Source of the DNA: Gracilibacillus sp. YIM 98692
GTDB lineage: Bacteria > Bacillota > Bacilli > Bacillales > Amphibacillaceae
DNA: 64,000 nucleotides
Reading direction: 5' to 3'
NCBI RefSeq assembly: GCF_010993965.1
Contig: NZ_WIXM01000001.1
Coordinates: forward strand, 248,001 to 312,000
Shown here: piece after piece, positions 27,061 to 35,540 of the stretch
Position numbering within the stretch: the first letter of the stretch is position 1
How the letters are laid out: each line of letters starts with the position of its first letter
The notes under the pieces: generated by a model
Told to the model about the DNA's origin: nothing
Seen by the model: the letters and a program-made list of their open reading frames with translations, nothing else
Databases searched by the model: none
Made by a program: the position numbers and the translations under genes

Positions 27061-27190
27061 GTGGACATACGTTCCTTTATTTGTGGGAAAAGAGGCGTTT
27101 TCAGATTGCTAACGGACATTGGTTCCTTTATTAAGTAAAAAGGTATTTGTTTTCCCAAGGTTTTGAGCATATAACGTACCTGATGTCCGC
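27061..27190. repeat. Imperfect direct and inverted intergenic repeat (MITE-like)
   Basis: GTGGACATACGTTCCTTTAT (27061) is repeated directly as ACGGACATTGGTTCCTTTAT (27112). The latter is inverted as ATAACGTACCTGATGTCCGC (27171), giving a stem of about 20 bases. It fills the gap between two CBO0543-like genes. I have the impression of similar elements in other Bacillaceae genomes but cannot verify it. Confidence 0.5.
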
Positions 27191-27260
27191 AACCCGCTTC
27201 AAAACAGCTTTTTTTTCGAAATAAAGCACTCAGTGTTCGTAATGATAAGGGAAAGGAGGG

Positions 27261-27833
27261 ATGATGAGAATCATGAAGCCACCTAAAGATTATAAAGAGG
27301 ACTTAAATAGTGTTATTGAGTTAATGAATAATACTCAAGATTTAAAGTTAGATATTTGGCGAGAACATGTTGTTTTTACTGGGCATTGGTGGATTGGTGT
27401 CACTTTAACGATTGTACCATGGCTTCTATGGATTTTTTTTCGAAATAAAGAAAGCTCTAACCGCTTATTATTTGTTGGTTTTTTTCTAATGATATTCTCT
27501 ACATTTCTAGATTTTATCGGAACAAAATCAGGTTTATGGTTTTATTATTACGATGTGATTCCTTTCATTCCTGCGTTCGTCCCATGGGATATTACCCTTA
27601 TTCCTGTATCTGTTATGTTATTAATTGAGTGGAAACCACAGGTAAACCCATTTACCAAAGGATTATTATTTAGTGGAATAACAGCTTTTGCCGTGGAACC
27701 CCTTTTTGTTTGGATAGGACTATATCAACCAGTGCATTGGCAACACTATTATTCGTTTCCAATTTTCTTTCTGTTGTATTTGATTAGTCACTTTTTGAGT
27801 AAGCGTAAAAACTTTAAACAGGTATCTAATTAG
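27261..27833 (+). CDS. CBO0543-like small polytopic membrane protein (long type)
   Basis: About 190 aa with AAAGGAGGG immediately upstream of two adjacent ATGs. LDIWREHVVFTGHWWIGV corresponds to the W...FTF-WW entry of 14246 and 19620, and PVHWQHYYSFPIFFLLYL to their C-terminal motif. Five or six membrane segments. It pairs with the short-type gene upstream, as 19620 pairs with 20210. Confidence 0.6.
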   Translation: MMRIMKPPKDYKEDLNSVIELMNNTQDLKLDIWREHVVFTGHWWIGVTLTIVPWLLWIFFRNKESSNRLLFVGFFLMIFSTFLDFIGTKSGLWFYYYDVIPFIPAFVPWDITLIPVSVMLLIEWKPQVNPFTKGLLFSGITAFAVEPLFVWIGLYQPVHWQHYYSFPIFFLLYLISHFLSKRKNFKQVSN

Positions 27834-28025
27834 TACGACAGTAAAGTTATGAGGGTATTTGTAAATTTTTGCAAGGACTGTATCCTTAAAATCTAAAACG
27901 CAAGAACCAAAAATGGATACTTTCGCCACATTTATTTTCTTGTCCATCCCTTTTCACCTCATAAACAGTAGCATTATTCATATACATACTATCAGTATCA
28001 GTGTCGATTATTTTTCTATACTAAT

Positions 28026-28089
28026 CGGGCATTACAGGCCATTTCGCTTTAGACTCTCTAAAGCTTTCGAGGGATGACTTTAATGCCCG
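28026..28089 (+). promoter_or_regulatory. Nested hairpins in the leader of the LysM-GMC gene
   Basis: CGGGCATTA and TAATGCCCG form a perfect 9-bp outer stem. Inside it GCTTTAGA and TCTAAAGC form a perfect 8-bp stem with a CTC loop. There is no T tract. It ends 40 bp before the ATG, so it may be a 5' leader structure, an operator or a processing site. It matches no riboswitch class I can name. Confidence 0.45.
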
Positions 28090-28129
28090 TTGATGCGGAT
28101 AAATATTTTTGTAAAAGGATGAGAACATA

Positions 28130-29746
28130 ATGAGAAGTTATGTGGCAGCGAACGGAGATACACTCCGTACAATAGCGAACAAGTCCGGTATCGAATTAGA
28201 AAGACTCCTCTCTATCAATCCGCACATCCCCAGTACTGATGTAGATATTGGCAAGAAAAAAGTAAATATCCCCTCTCCTCCTCAAAGAGTGCCTAGAAGA
28301 AAGCATACCCTTCTTCCTCCTTGCCCCCATCAAGTACCTGAAGAATTCCAAGATTATTTTATCCCTCTAACTCCATTAGATGAAATGGCACAAACGGATT
28401 ATGATGTGATCGTCGTTGGTACCGGAGCTGGGGGCGGTGCGGCAACCTGGAGGTTATGTGAACAACTATGGAACACCGACAAGAAGATTGGTGTCGTGGA
28501 AGCAGGACCGATCCTACTACAAACCCATGCCAGCAACCTTCCAACGTTAACTGGAAGGTGGGATAACTATTTTTTTAACCCTAAAATATCGAGACCTATT
28601 GGCCAGTTTCTTCCCGACTTACCTGGTGCAAGAGATGTGATTGCTCTTGGAGGACGAACCTTGTTTTGGGGACGTACCAGTCCCCGCATGTTTGCTGATG
28701 AATGGGACAATTATCCAATAGATAAAAAAGAATTAGAACTTTATTATAATATCGCTGAGCAGATGATGACTGTTTCAAAGCCGACGGATCCTCTTTCCTA
28801 TACTTACTTAACACGTCTTTGGGAGAATGGTTTTCCTGAAGCATCAATTAATCCACGCGCACTGAATCTAGAACCGGTCAAGTATGGACCTGTTGTAAAT
28901 TTCAGTTCCATATCATTTTTGGCTTCAGCATTAATTCAGAGACCGTTTGACTTAGCAGTTAATGCCAGAGCTGTAAAAATTTTTACTGAGCAAGGAAAAG
29001 CCACCGGAATTAAAGTGATGACACCTGAAATGAAATCTTATACATTAAAAGCAAAAAACATCATCCTTTCTGCGAGCGCTTTTGAAACTCCGCGTCTTTT
29101 ACTATCTTCAGGAATTAAAGGAGAGGCAATTGGACATTATTTAACTATTCATTCTTATTTAAAATCAAGTTATCAAGTATCGCGACCACTAAACGATGCT
29201 CAGAGTCATTCAGGAATGGTTGACCTGTTCATTCCACAAACAGAAAACCGTCCATACCAATTACAGATTGAGATATTAGAGGGAGATAAAACTCAGAATA
29301 AATTAGCAGAGCCTGTAGTGGAGTCACATAATTTTGGAAAGGTAGAACCCCGATATGAAAACATGCTTTTTCTAAATCCTTACAGAAGGGATAAGTACGG
29401 TGTTCCAGAATTCCAGGTTCATTTTGCCTATAGCGCCAAAGATAAATCTATCATTTCTGAATTGAACTATAGTATAAATAAAGCTGCTAATTCCATAGGA
29501 GCAACCAGTCCACCTAAAACTTGCTTAAGCGCTCCTGGTAGTGCTTATCACACTATGGGGACGTGTCGCATGGGGGATGACCCATCCACTTCAGCAACGA
29601 ACCGCTATGGTCAAGTCCACCATGTGTCTGGACTCTATGTTGCTGACAACAGCATTTTGCCAAACACAGGAGCTGCCAACCCGACATTAACTACAGTAGC
29701 CCTAGCGATTCGTACGGCGGATTATATTACCCGGAAATTGGATTAA
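28130..29746 (+). CDS. LysM-domain GMC-family oxidoreductase
   Basis: A 538 aa protein. Residues 1-48 are a LysM domain (YVAANGDTLRTIANKSGIE...LLSINPHIP), then a Pro/Arg-rich linker, then a GMC flavoprotein. The FAD dinucleotide motif is VVGTGAGGG (about 96-103). FAD and substrate segments follow (ALGGRTLFWGRTSPR; HTMGTCRMGDDP with the catalytic His; NTGAANPTLTTVALAIRTADYI). GMC enzymes oxidise alcohols, sugars or sterols. The LysM should tether this one to peptidoglycan or spore cortex, although no signal peptide is present. AAAGGATGAG precedes the ATG. Confidence 0.85.
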   Translation: MRSYVAANGDTLRTIANKSGIELERLLSINPHIPSTDVDIGKKKVNIPSPPQRVPRRKHTLLPPCPHQVPEEFQDYFIPLTPLDEMAQTDYDVIVVGTGAGGGAATWRLCEQLWNTDKKIGVVEAGPILLQTHASNLPTLTGRWDNYFFNPKISRPIGQFLPDLPGARDVIALGGRTLFWGRTSPRMFADEWDNYPIDKKELELYYNIAEQMMTVSKPTDPLSYTYLTRLWENGFPEASINPRALNLEPVKYGPVVNFSSISFLASALIQRPFDLAVNARAVKIFTEQGKATGIKVMTPEMKSYTLKAKNIILSASAFETPRLLLSSGIKGEAIGHYLTIHSYLKSSYQVSRPLNDAQSHSGMVDLFIPQTENRPYQLQIEILEGDKTQNKLAEPVVESHNFGKVEPRYENMLFLNPYRRDKYGVPEFQVHFAYSAKDKSIISELNYSINKAANSIGATSPPKTCLSAPGSAYHTMGTCRMGDDPSTSATNRYGQVHHVSGLYVADNSILPNTGAANPTLTTVALAIRTADYITRKLD

Positions 29747-29903
29747 TTACCGTTAAGAAAAAGGAGAAGCAAGAGTAGATGAAATAATACAGATACTCTT
29801 TATTCCGTCAACATCACTTTATTAAGGGGTTGCTACTATATAGTTCGCAAAGCTAAAGAAATCCTCATTTTTATTTGTTTCTACACTTATTCTTGCAAAG
29901 AAG

Positions 29904-29931
29904 AAAAGACCGCCACGATTGGCGATCTTCT
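29904..29931. terminator. Probable terminator after the LysM-GMC gene
   Basis: AGACCGCC and GGCGATCT form a stem (one mismatch) around a six-base loop, followed by TCTTG on the plus strand and TTTTCTTCTT on the minus strand. It resembles the recurrent GACGATC/GATCGCC terminators. Confidence 0.45.
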
Positions 29932-30006
29932 TGTTAAATCTTGCACTCATTACACAAAGGATGTATATTCCAAAATCGGTAAAGCTATATTAATGAGGTG
30001 ATTTAT

Positions 30007-30276
30007 ATGCAAATAATCAAAGACTTTCTCCCTATCTCCTTTTTCCTTTTAGGCGGACTTGTTTTCCTTTTCTTAGTCATAACCAAATATACAGAAGAGG
30101 CACATCAAAAAGAAATAAAAAAGAACAAGTGGATGAAAAAGGATTATTATCATTATGAAAATGCTATATTTTACCGAATTATGAGTAACTCATATTGGAT
30201 TGCGAAAACTCTTCTTATAATCGCTTCACTAATTCCGATTGCCATAGGAATATTACTGCTTTGGTCAATGTTTTAA
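30007..30276 (+). CDS. Small two-segment membrane protein (possibly DUF3949)
   Basis: An 89 aa protein from the ATG after GAGGTGA. It has two hydrophobic segments (about 9-26 and 65-88) separated by a Lys/Tyr-rich loop (KEIKKNKWMKKDYYHYENA). The DUF3949 name is a guess from size and layout. Function unknown. Confidence 0.5.
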   Translation: MQIIKDFLPISFFLLGGLVFLFLVITKYTEEAHQKEIKKNKWMKKDYYHYENAIFYRIMSNSYWIAKTLLIIASLIPIAIGILLLWSMF

Positions 30277-30388
30277 TCTATACTAATTATTTCGTAATCG
30301 ATAACTTTAAACCTCTTTCACCTTAAGGGTTATAAACCAGGTAGGTATATTGATTAAAGGCAAAATTCTGATGTACTTTTTATCCTTT

Positions 30389-30766
30389 TTAGTCCTGATT
30401 AAACCACAGTGGATCTTTATTATCAACGTCACCATTATAATTGATTAGAATCTCATCACCTGCTTTTATATCTGTGTAAGCATAGAAGTCAAATGTGTGA
30501 TTTCTAAAATTAATCTCATAATCTGCATTAGGTTCATAAGAATGGTTAAATAACATTCCATAACCAAGAAGGATAGCAGAATGATTTATCCCATACTCGA
30601 AAGCGTAATCATCGAGTATAGTTTGCTCAATGTATTGATGCTGGTCATTTGGATAAGAAATGACAGGTGCTTCGTGTAAAAGCTCTCCTTTTTTGATATC
30701 ACTTGTTGCAAATACCCCTCTATTGAATTCTCCATCACTAAGTGAAGATGTTTTTATCTCAATCAT
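30389..30766 (-). CDS. Short SET-domain protein
   Basis: A 125 aa stand-alone SET fold. GRGVFA-like entry (NRGVFATSDIKKGELLHEAP), the pseudoknot motif LFNHSYEPNADYE, and the C-terminal GDEILINYNGD are present. SET domains methylate lysine using S-adenosylmethionine; these short bacterial versions have no known substrate. GTAGGTGAAAC precedes the ATG. Monocistronic. Confidence 0.8.
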   Translation of the reverse strand: MIEIKTSSLSDGEFNRGVFATSDIKKGELLHEAPVISYPNDQHQYIEQTILDDYAFEYGINHSAILLGYGMLFNHSYEPNADYEINFRNHTFDFYAYTDIKAGDEILINYNGDVDNKDPLWFNQD

Positions 30767-31087
30767 GTTTCACCTACTCACTTTTAAAATAATCTTTCTA
30801 ACTGTAACATACATTTTAACATTGTGCTCTTTTTATTTAGAAAAGAGACTCCTCCAACAAGTTTCGGCAATCATCTTGTTCAATTTTCTGCCATGTTAGT
30901 TTAATCAAGATTCCAACTTTTAATTCTTTGTTTCGTAATCATTTCATCTGAAAACTATAACTTCCAATTAATTACCTAAAATTCACTAAAAAGAATGATA
31001 TACCATTAGTCTAACTCTATTATAAACTATTTCTTAGTTATCTAATGTTATCCTGTTTCTCACCTTAGGTGCTATAATATAAGAAAT
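30767..31087. other. Intergenic region with a short repeat
   Basis: About 320 bp without a supported gene. TAGTCTAACTCTATTATA at about 31007 recurs near 53505 (both just outside minus-strand frames). Nothing else recognised. Confidence 0.35.
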
Positions 31088-31852
31088 CTAATCTATTGTA
31101 CGTTCATTAAAGTTTTGAAGCAAATGACTAATTTCTTTTTCGGTATCAACGATTTCCTGATCTATAAGTTCTAAAGTTTTCTCAAAATTCGCATTTACAT
31201 CACTAATTTTTGTCTCTATCGATTCCCACAATTCTTTGTAAGTCTTATATGTGTAATCAACGCCTGAAAAACGATATACTACTGCATTAATACCTAATGT
31301 TAGATCTTTTAAAAAATCATTGTGCTCTTTTTCGATATTTGTAATTAGGTCAGGAAAATAAGGTTTGAATTTGTAACATTCTGAATAAGTCTTAATAAAT
31401 TCGTCTCTTTGCTTATCTAAAGCTTCTAATAATTTCTCGTTCTTCATATCTTCATACTTAACATCTTCAGTCCAGTGGCTCTCTATATAATTACTATAGT
31501 CCATAAATACAGATGTCCATGTACCGTGAAGACTAAAAAAAGTCATTCTTGTCCTCGTTAAAATATCCAGAATTTCCTCTGCTTTTCTAAGTCTAATTTC
31601 TAATAACACTCTACTTCTGTCTTTTTTATCTTGAAGGTCTAACTGTTCTGTAATTTGAGCTCTAGCAATTAAATAGGCAGCAAAAGCACCAACCATACCA
31701 CCAAGCATACTCAATAGCCCACTAATAATGGTTGCTTTATTCGGATCGTCTACGCCTATATATTGAATCGTTAATGCCCATATGGAGACCGCAAAACAAA
31801 AAGATAGGATTAGTGCTATTCCCGTTAATATTCTTTCTTTGATATCCTCCAC
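31088..31852 (-). CDS. Membrane protein with a long cytoplasmic helical region
   Basis: A 254 aa protein with two N-terminal membrane segments (about 10-32 and 40-65, the second Gly-rich). About 190 residues of helical, charged sequence follow, with coiled-coil character at both ends (QITEQLDLQDKKDRSRVLLE and EKTLELIDQEIVDTEKEISH). GTG start overlapping a GGGGG stretch; the exact start is uncertain. No enzymatic motif. Function unknown. Confidence 0.55.
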   Translation of the reverse strand: MEDIKERILTGIALILSFCFAVSIWALTIQYIGVDDPNKATIISGLLSMLGGMVGAFAAYLIARAQITEQLDLQDKKDRSRVLLEIRLRKAEEILDILTRTRMTFFSLHGTWTSVFMDYSNYIESHWTEDVKYEDMKNEKLLEALDKQRDEFIKTYSECYKFKPYFPDLITNIEKEHNDFLKDLTLGINAVVYRFSGVDYTYKTYKELWESIETKISDVNANFEKTLELIDQEIVDTEKEISHLLQNFNERTID

Positions 31853-31922
31853 CCCCTGGTAATTTTACCAAAGAAGGGAAAGTCTTCGCTATTTATTATA
31901 CCTTTGCCAATAGCAGCAAAAG

Positions 31923-33020
31923 TTATAACTTGGACAATTGCCTAAACAACTTCTCTACCGTTCCAACCCCGACCCGTTCGTATTTAGCTAATATTAGAAG
32001 TTCTTTTGGTAAATGACCAACCGTATTGATTCCATCAGCTTGCATTTGATTCAAAAAACTTGGGAATCCTTTGAAATATGCTTCTGTTAATGGGATAGAA
32101 GCAAGTCGTTCCGTCATAATTAAATACTCTTCCTTAAAAAATAAAAATAATTCCCCCGGATGGGCTTGGACAATTTTCCTTCTTGCCCGCTCTTCTTCCA
32201 CAAAATCTACTAAATCTAAAAATAGGTATCTCTCATTATCCTCTTTATACCTTTTGACAAGTTTGGACATTCCCTCTATTTTCTCGGGCAGCTCACTCAT
32301 AATGCGAGCTTGCTGCACACCGCCTAAAGCAATCATGAACCGTTCTGCTCGACTAAATCGCTGCGGTAGCAAAAATGCATCACGCAAAAAGTAAGGAATA
32401 TCAATAGATTGACCTGCATAATAAATGGTTCGGATTACCGTTTCACCTGGCAATACGAGCGGTTCCTCTTCTTTTTCATCAGAAACTTCCTCTTCCACTG
32501 CTGTGACAGCAACAAATCTCTCTACTAAACGGTCCTCCAATTGCTTAAAACGTAAATCTAATTCTTTCCTTTCATATGTATGACTTGTTTCATTTGCCGG
32601 ATCTTGGTATGACGGAACTTGTATCGTAGGTGATCCATATGCTTCGACAAACCATTTGATAATAATATAGAGGGCTTCCCATACAATTAATGCTTCGGAA
32701 TAACGAAATGCTCTGGTTTGATGTGCAGCTTCATTGCCAAGCTTTCTCACCGTATGCAGCGCCTCTAATTGTTCTTCTGTAGCAAGCCCATCTTCCTTAA
32801 GCAATGTGAGTCGATCTATTAATCCATCACCTCCTGAATCTGAAATATTCTCTAGGTGAAGAACTCGACTCACCACCCCTTCCACAAAAACACGTGCATG
32901 GGTGAGCATTGTTCTTGGACTTGTAAACACACTATGTTCTAATTCTCTAGCAATCGAAGCTAGTTCTTTTGATACATCATTCAAAAATGCATAAAAATAT
33001 TGATCTTTCACTAAATTCAT
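31923..33020 (-). CDS. DUF4145-like protein
   Basis: About 365 aa from the ATG nine bases after AAAGG; a TTG nine bases upstream overlaps that site. The N-terminal 140 residues follow the DUF4145/HsdR-associated pattern: paired helices, a TARVFVEGVVSR-like helix (here THARVFVEGVVSRVLHL), and TVRKLGNEAAHQTRAF. This domain occurs in type I restriction subunits and defence-related proteins. The C-terminal half (about 200-365) is helical and unfamiliar. No nuclease or ATPase motif is visible, so a defence role is only a possibility. Confidence 0.55.
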   Translation of the reverse strand: MNLVKDQYFYAFLNDVSKELASIARELEHSVFTSPRTMLTHARVFVEGVVSRVLHLENISDSGGDGLIDRLTLLKEDGLATEEQLEALHTVRKLGNEAAHQTRAFRYSEALIVWEALYIIIKWFVEAYGSPTIQVPSYQDPANETSHTYERKELDLRFKQLEDRLVERFVAVTAVEEEVSDEKEEEPLVLPGETVIRTIYYAGQSIDIPYFLRDAFLLPQRFSRAERFMIALGGVQQARIMSELPEKIEGMSKLVKRYKEDNERYLFLDLVDFVEEERARRKIVQAHPGELFLFFKEEYLIMTERLASIPLTEAYFKGFPSFLNQMQADGINTVGHLPKELLILAKYERVGVGTVEKLFRQLSKL

Positions 33021-33116
33021 GTAGTGCAACCTTTCTTTCTTGGTGTAATAGATTCATTATATCATGTTGCGTATTATTACCGTACGCCTTCCTTATAGAA
33101 TAAACAATACATCTAC

Positions 33117-33136
33117 ATTAACATATTATTCCAAAA
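33117..33136. repeat. 20-base exact repeat, copy 2 (also at 8107-8126)
   Basis: ATTAACATATTATTCCAAAA, about 100 bp upstream of the DUF4145-like gene, in the same orientation relative to its downstream minus-strand gene as copy 1. Confidence 0.5.
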
Positions 33137-33273
33137 ATAACTTTTATAATAAAAAAGTGCCAATCACCAGTCGATTAATCTAGTTTAAATTCCCCTATTA
33201 CTGATATAATAATAGATAGAAAGTCAAACCATAACAATAGAAGGTGGTGTGTGATAGTGGCTGTAACTTATAC

Positions 33274-33406
33274 AGAGAGACTTCCATCAGTGGGGAGTTC
33301 TTTATCCCCACTGATAGTTAGCGAAACTTATCAGGGTGCTAGCGTCCGTTACCCCCACTTCTACTTCCCTACTTATTCTTATTCTTGAAGTGTGGGTTTA
33401 CGGACG
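33274..33406 (+). repeat. Structured interspersed repeat, full copy
   Basis: Begins AGAGAGACTTCCATCAGTGG. It holds two hairpins: ATCAGTGGGG with CCCCACTGAT (10 perfect pairs) and CGTCCGTTACCCCCACTTC with GAAGTGTGGGTTTACGGACG (imperfect, about 19 pairs). A shorter copy is at 45339-45420. A plus-strand frame of 43 codons with an upstream AAGGTGG runs through it. It may be a mobile non-autonomous element or a structured RNA. Its right arm overlaps the start of the next gene. Confidence 0.55.
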
Positions 33407-33958
33407 ATTGTTCACCGTGGTACAAATTTTCGCGGAGATTTGTACTATTTGCATAGTCGGCTGACTAAAAAGGGCAATACTACCTATCACTTTTCTAAAA
33501 AAAGTACTGGGGCGGATATGGAGCAAATTCCAGAGGGGTATGAAATTTACGAGAACCCAAATGGAAAAGTTTATTTGCGTAAGATCCTTAAAAAATCGAT
33601 CAAGGACGAAGAAATAAAAGTTATTGAAAAGGCAATGAGAAAATGTTGTCCGATTCAGAATTTTAAACTAGATATCAAAAAGGAATTCGTTTATATTTAT
33701 ACCGTTTCCACATCAATCAACGAACTAGATCTCCTTTCACCATTAATAGGGAATTCAGAAAAATATAAAGACTATGAAACCGTGATGCGCCTTCAATTAA
33801 TGGATGAACAGAGCCGAATATTTGAGATTGAAAGATTTTGTTTTTTAAGTGGTATTGAGGACTGGATTTACTTAGATGACTCTGATAATTTACAGGAACT
33901 TGTTGAAGAATATGTTCGTCATATTGGACAGGAATCGTTATATGAACTGTTCTACTAG
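33392..33958 (+). CDS. Conserved-looking protein of unknown function
   Basis: About 188 aa from a GTG that lies inside the right arm of the repeat hairpin and has no ribosome site, so the native start may have been displaced. The N-terminal part reads IVHRGTNFRGDLYYLHSRLT...YHFSKKS, then PEGYEIYENPNGKVYLRK. The remainder is mixed alpha/beta ending ESLYELFY. It is 59 bp upstream of the DUF6933/pRiA4b gene and probably operonic with it. Family not named with confidence. Confidence 0.55.
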   Translation: MGLRTIVHRGTNFRGDLYYLHSRLTKKGNTTYHFSKKSTGADMEQIPEGYEIYENPNGKVYLRKILKKSIKDEEIKVIEKAMRKCCPIQNFKLDIKKEFVYIYTVSTSINELDLLSPLIGNSEKYKDYETVMRLQLMDEQSRIFEIERFCFLSGIEDWIYLDDSDNLQELVEEYVRHIGQESLYELFY

Positions 33959-34017
33959 ATGATGCCTGCCGCTACCAAAAGGGAATCATCAAAATGTAAT
34001 AGAAAGGATTTTAACTT

Positions 34018-35154
34018 ATGATCATTCAATGCACGAAAAAATTGTTAGATCAATTAAAAAAGAAGCCGGAAATGGTTGAGGAAGAGGATCCTCTTATTTC
34101 TTGGCATGCGAACTTTTTAACTTTGAATCGAAGGAAAACCGTTGTACTCGTGAACGATAAGAATCGATACACGATTGTTTTGCATGGACTTAAGGCTAAG
34201 GATTTTAAAAACATGGATAAAATCATCTTACAATCGATCCGGAATACTTTCGAACATGAATGTATAAGAAACGATGTCATAAAGCAGTTCATCCATTCTA
34301 GCAATACTATTGCTTATACAAAAACAAAAAACAAGAAATTAGTTGCACGAATGAACAAAGCCTGCGAAACATTGTATTTCTTTGGGAGAATGCTGGATCC
34401 TAATACCATTTATCAACCTGACTTGAGCCTTGAGATCAGTCGAGACTTAGTCGGTGATGGAAAGAACGACTATTTCCATCCAAACGAAGAGATGTACAAA
34501 GACTTGGAGAAATTCACTGCATTCACTGGTACCTCCATTTTGCAAACAAAAGCGATAGAGATGATGATCACTTTACGCCTGGAGAATTTCAAAGTGTACA
34601 GGAAATTAATCGTTCCGATGCATTTCACTTTCCATCAATTACATAAGGCGATTCAGACTGCATTTGGTTGGCAGAATTCCCACCTTCATGAATTTTATAT
34701 TTTTGATAGCAAAAAATCTAATCAGCCCTTTCTTCCTAATCATCCAGCATATGACGGAGAAAGATATAAACCCATTATAAATCTCGTGTGTAATGAGGAG
34801 GCATTTAGCTACGGGGATGATGCTATACCGATGAAAATGGATGACACAATCAAGCTGTCTGAATACATGCCAGCTAAAGCAACATATATTTATGATTTTG
34901 GTGACGACTGGATACATGATATAGAAGTAGAGCGGGTGATGGAGGATTACGATAGGAACACCCCTATCTGCTTGGAAGGTGAAGGAAACACCCCGCCAGA
35001 GGATGTAGGTGGAGAAATTGGATATGAGAATTTCCTTGAAATTATGGCTGATGAAAATCATCCGGATCATAAGCACATGCGCAGTTGGAGCAGTGGACAA
35101 TTGCATCAAAATTTCGATATAGAGATGGTTAATAGAATGTTGAAATATATGTGA
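34018..35154 (+). CDS. DUF6933 plus pRiA4b ORF-3-like protein
   Basis: A 378 aa two-domain protein. Residues 1-165 match the DUF6933 pattern (MIIQCTKKLLDQL start, WHANFLTLNRRKTVVLVND). About 185-375 is a plasmid pRiA4b ORF-3-like domain: LRLENFKVYRKLIVP, TFHQLHKAIQTAFGWQNSHL, YIYDFGDDWIHDIEVE, and the C-terminal GEGNTPPEDVGG. Both occur in accessory regions and near mobile elements. Biochemical role unknown. AGAAAGGA precedes the ATG. Confidence 0.82.
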   Translation: MIIQCTKKLLDQLKKKPEMVEEEDPLISWHANFLTLNRRKTVVLVNDKNRYTIVLHGLKAKDFKNMDKIILQSIRNTFEHECIRNDVIKQFIHSSNTIAYTKTKNKKLVARMNKACETLYFFGRMLDPNTIYQPDLSLEISRDLVGDGKNDYFHPNEEMYKDLEKFTAFTGTSILQTKAIEMMITLRLENFKVYRKLIVPMHFTFHQLHKAIQTAFGWQNSHLHEFYIFDSKKSNQPFLPNHPAYDGERYKPIINLVCNEEAFSYGDDAIPMKMDDTIKLSEYMPAKATYIYDFGDDWIHDIEVERVMEDYDRNTPICLEGEGNTPPEDVGGEIGYENFLEIMADENHPDHKHMRSWSSGQLHQNFDIEMVNRMLKYM

Positions 35155-35338
35155 ATGAATCAAGGGGAACGAGGAGTAGTTTAGTGCATGATTATTCGAT
35201 CTAGGGGTATGTATAAAGTATGCAAATGAGATGCATGGAGCATCTTATTTGTCAAACTTCTTTTTTAATTCTATCTTCCCTGTTTCCGTGTTTCCATTAA
35301 AACCTTATTGTGTTTTATTTAAACGACGCTGAAAGTAA

Positions 35339-35540
35339 TTAAAGATTGGAAATGGGATGATAATCCAACCAAGACTTTTTCGCTCTTCCTAATACTCTTT
35401 CTCTTTCAGATTCAATCATTGCATTATAATTTGCCCTTAATTCTTCTTATTCCGCTAACGTTATAAAAGAAACTACCCTTCCACCAATGGTCATCATTAA
35501 TGTAGCGAATAACATCAAATAAATATACACCCTTAATCAT
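35339..35540 (-). pseudogene. Decayed small membrane protein gene
   Basis: On the minus strand AGGGGGG precedes an ATG (MIKGVY). After a shift the frame reads YLMLFATLMMTIGGRVVSF, meets an in-frame TAA after TLAE, and continues EELRANYNAMIESERERVLG to a stop. It looks like a one-helix membrane protein of about 65 aa broken by a frameshift and a nonsense codon. Confidence 0.4.

Noticed and set aside
31923-33020. DUF4145-like gene with neighbour as a defence system.
   Set aside because: No nuclease, ATPase or helicase motif and no recognised defence partner; the domain alone is not enough.
33274-33406. Structured repeat as a CRISPR-type repeat or bcr1 element.
   Set aside because: Only two distant copies, no regular spacing, and I cannot confirm identity with any named repeat family.
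34639-35163. 174-codon minus-strand open frame opposite the pRiA4b-type gene.
   Set aside because: Antisense to a clearly coding gene, no ribosome site, and composition unlike a protein.
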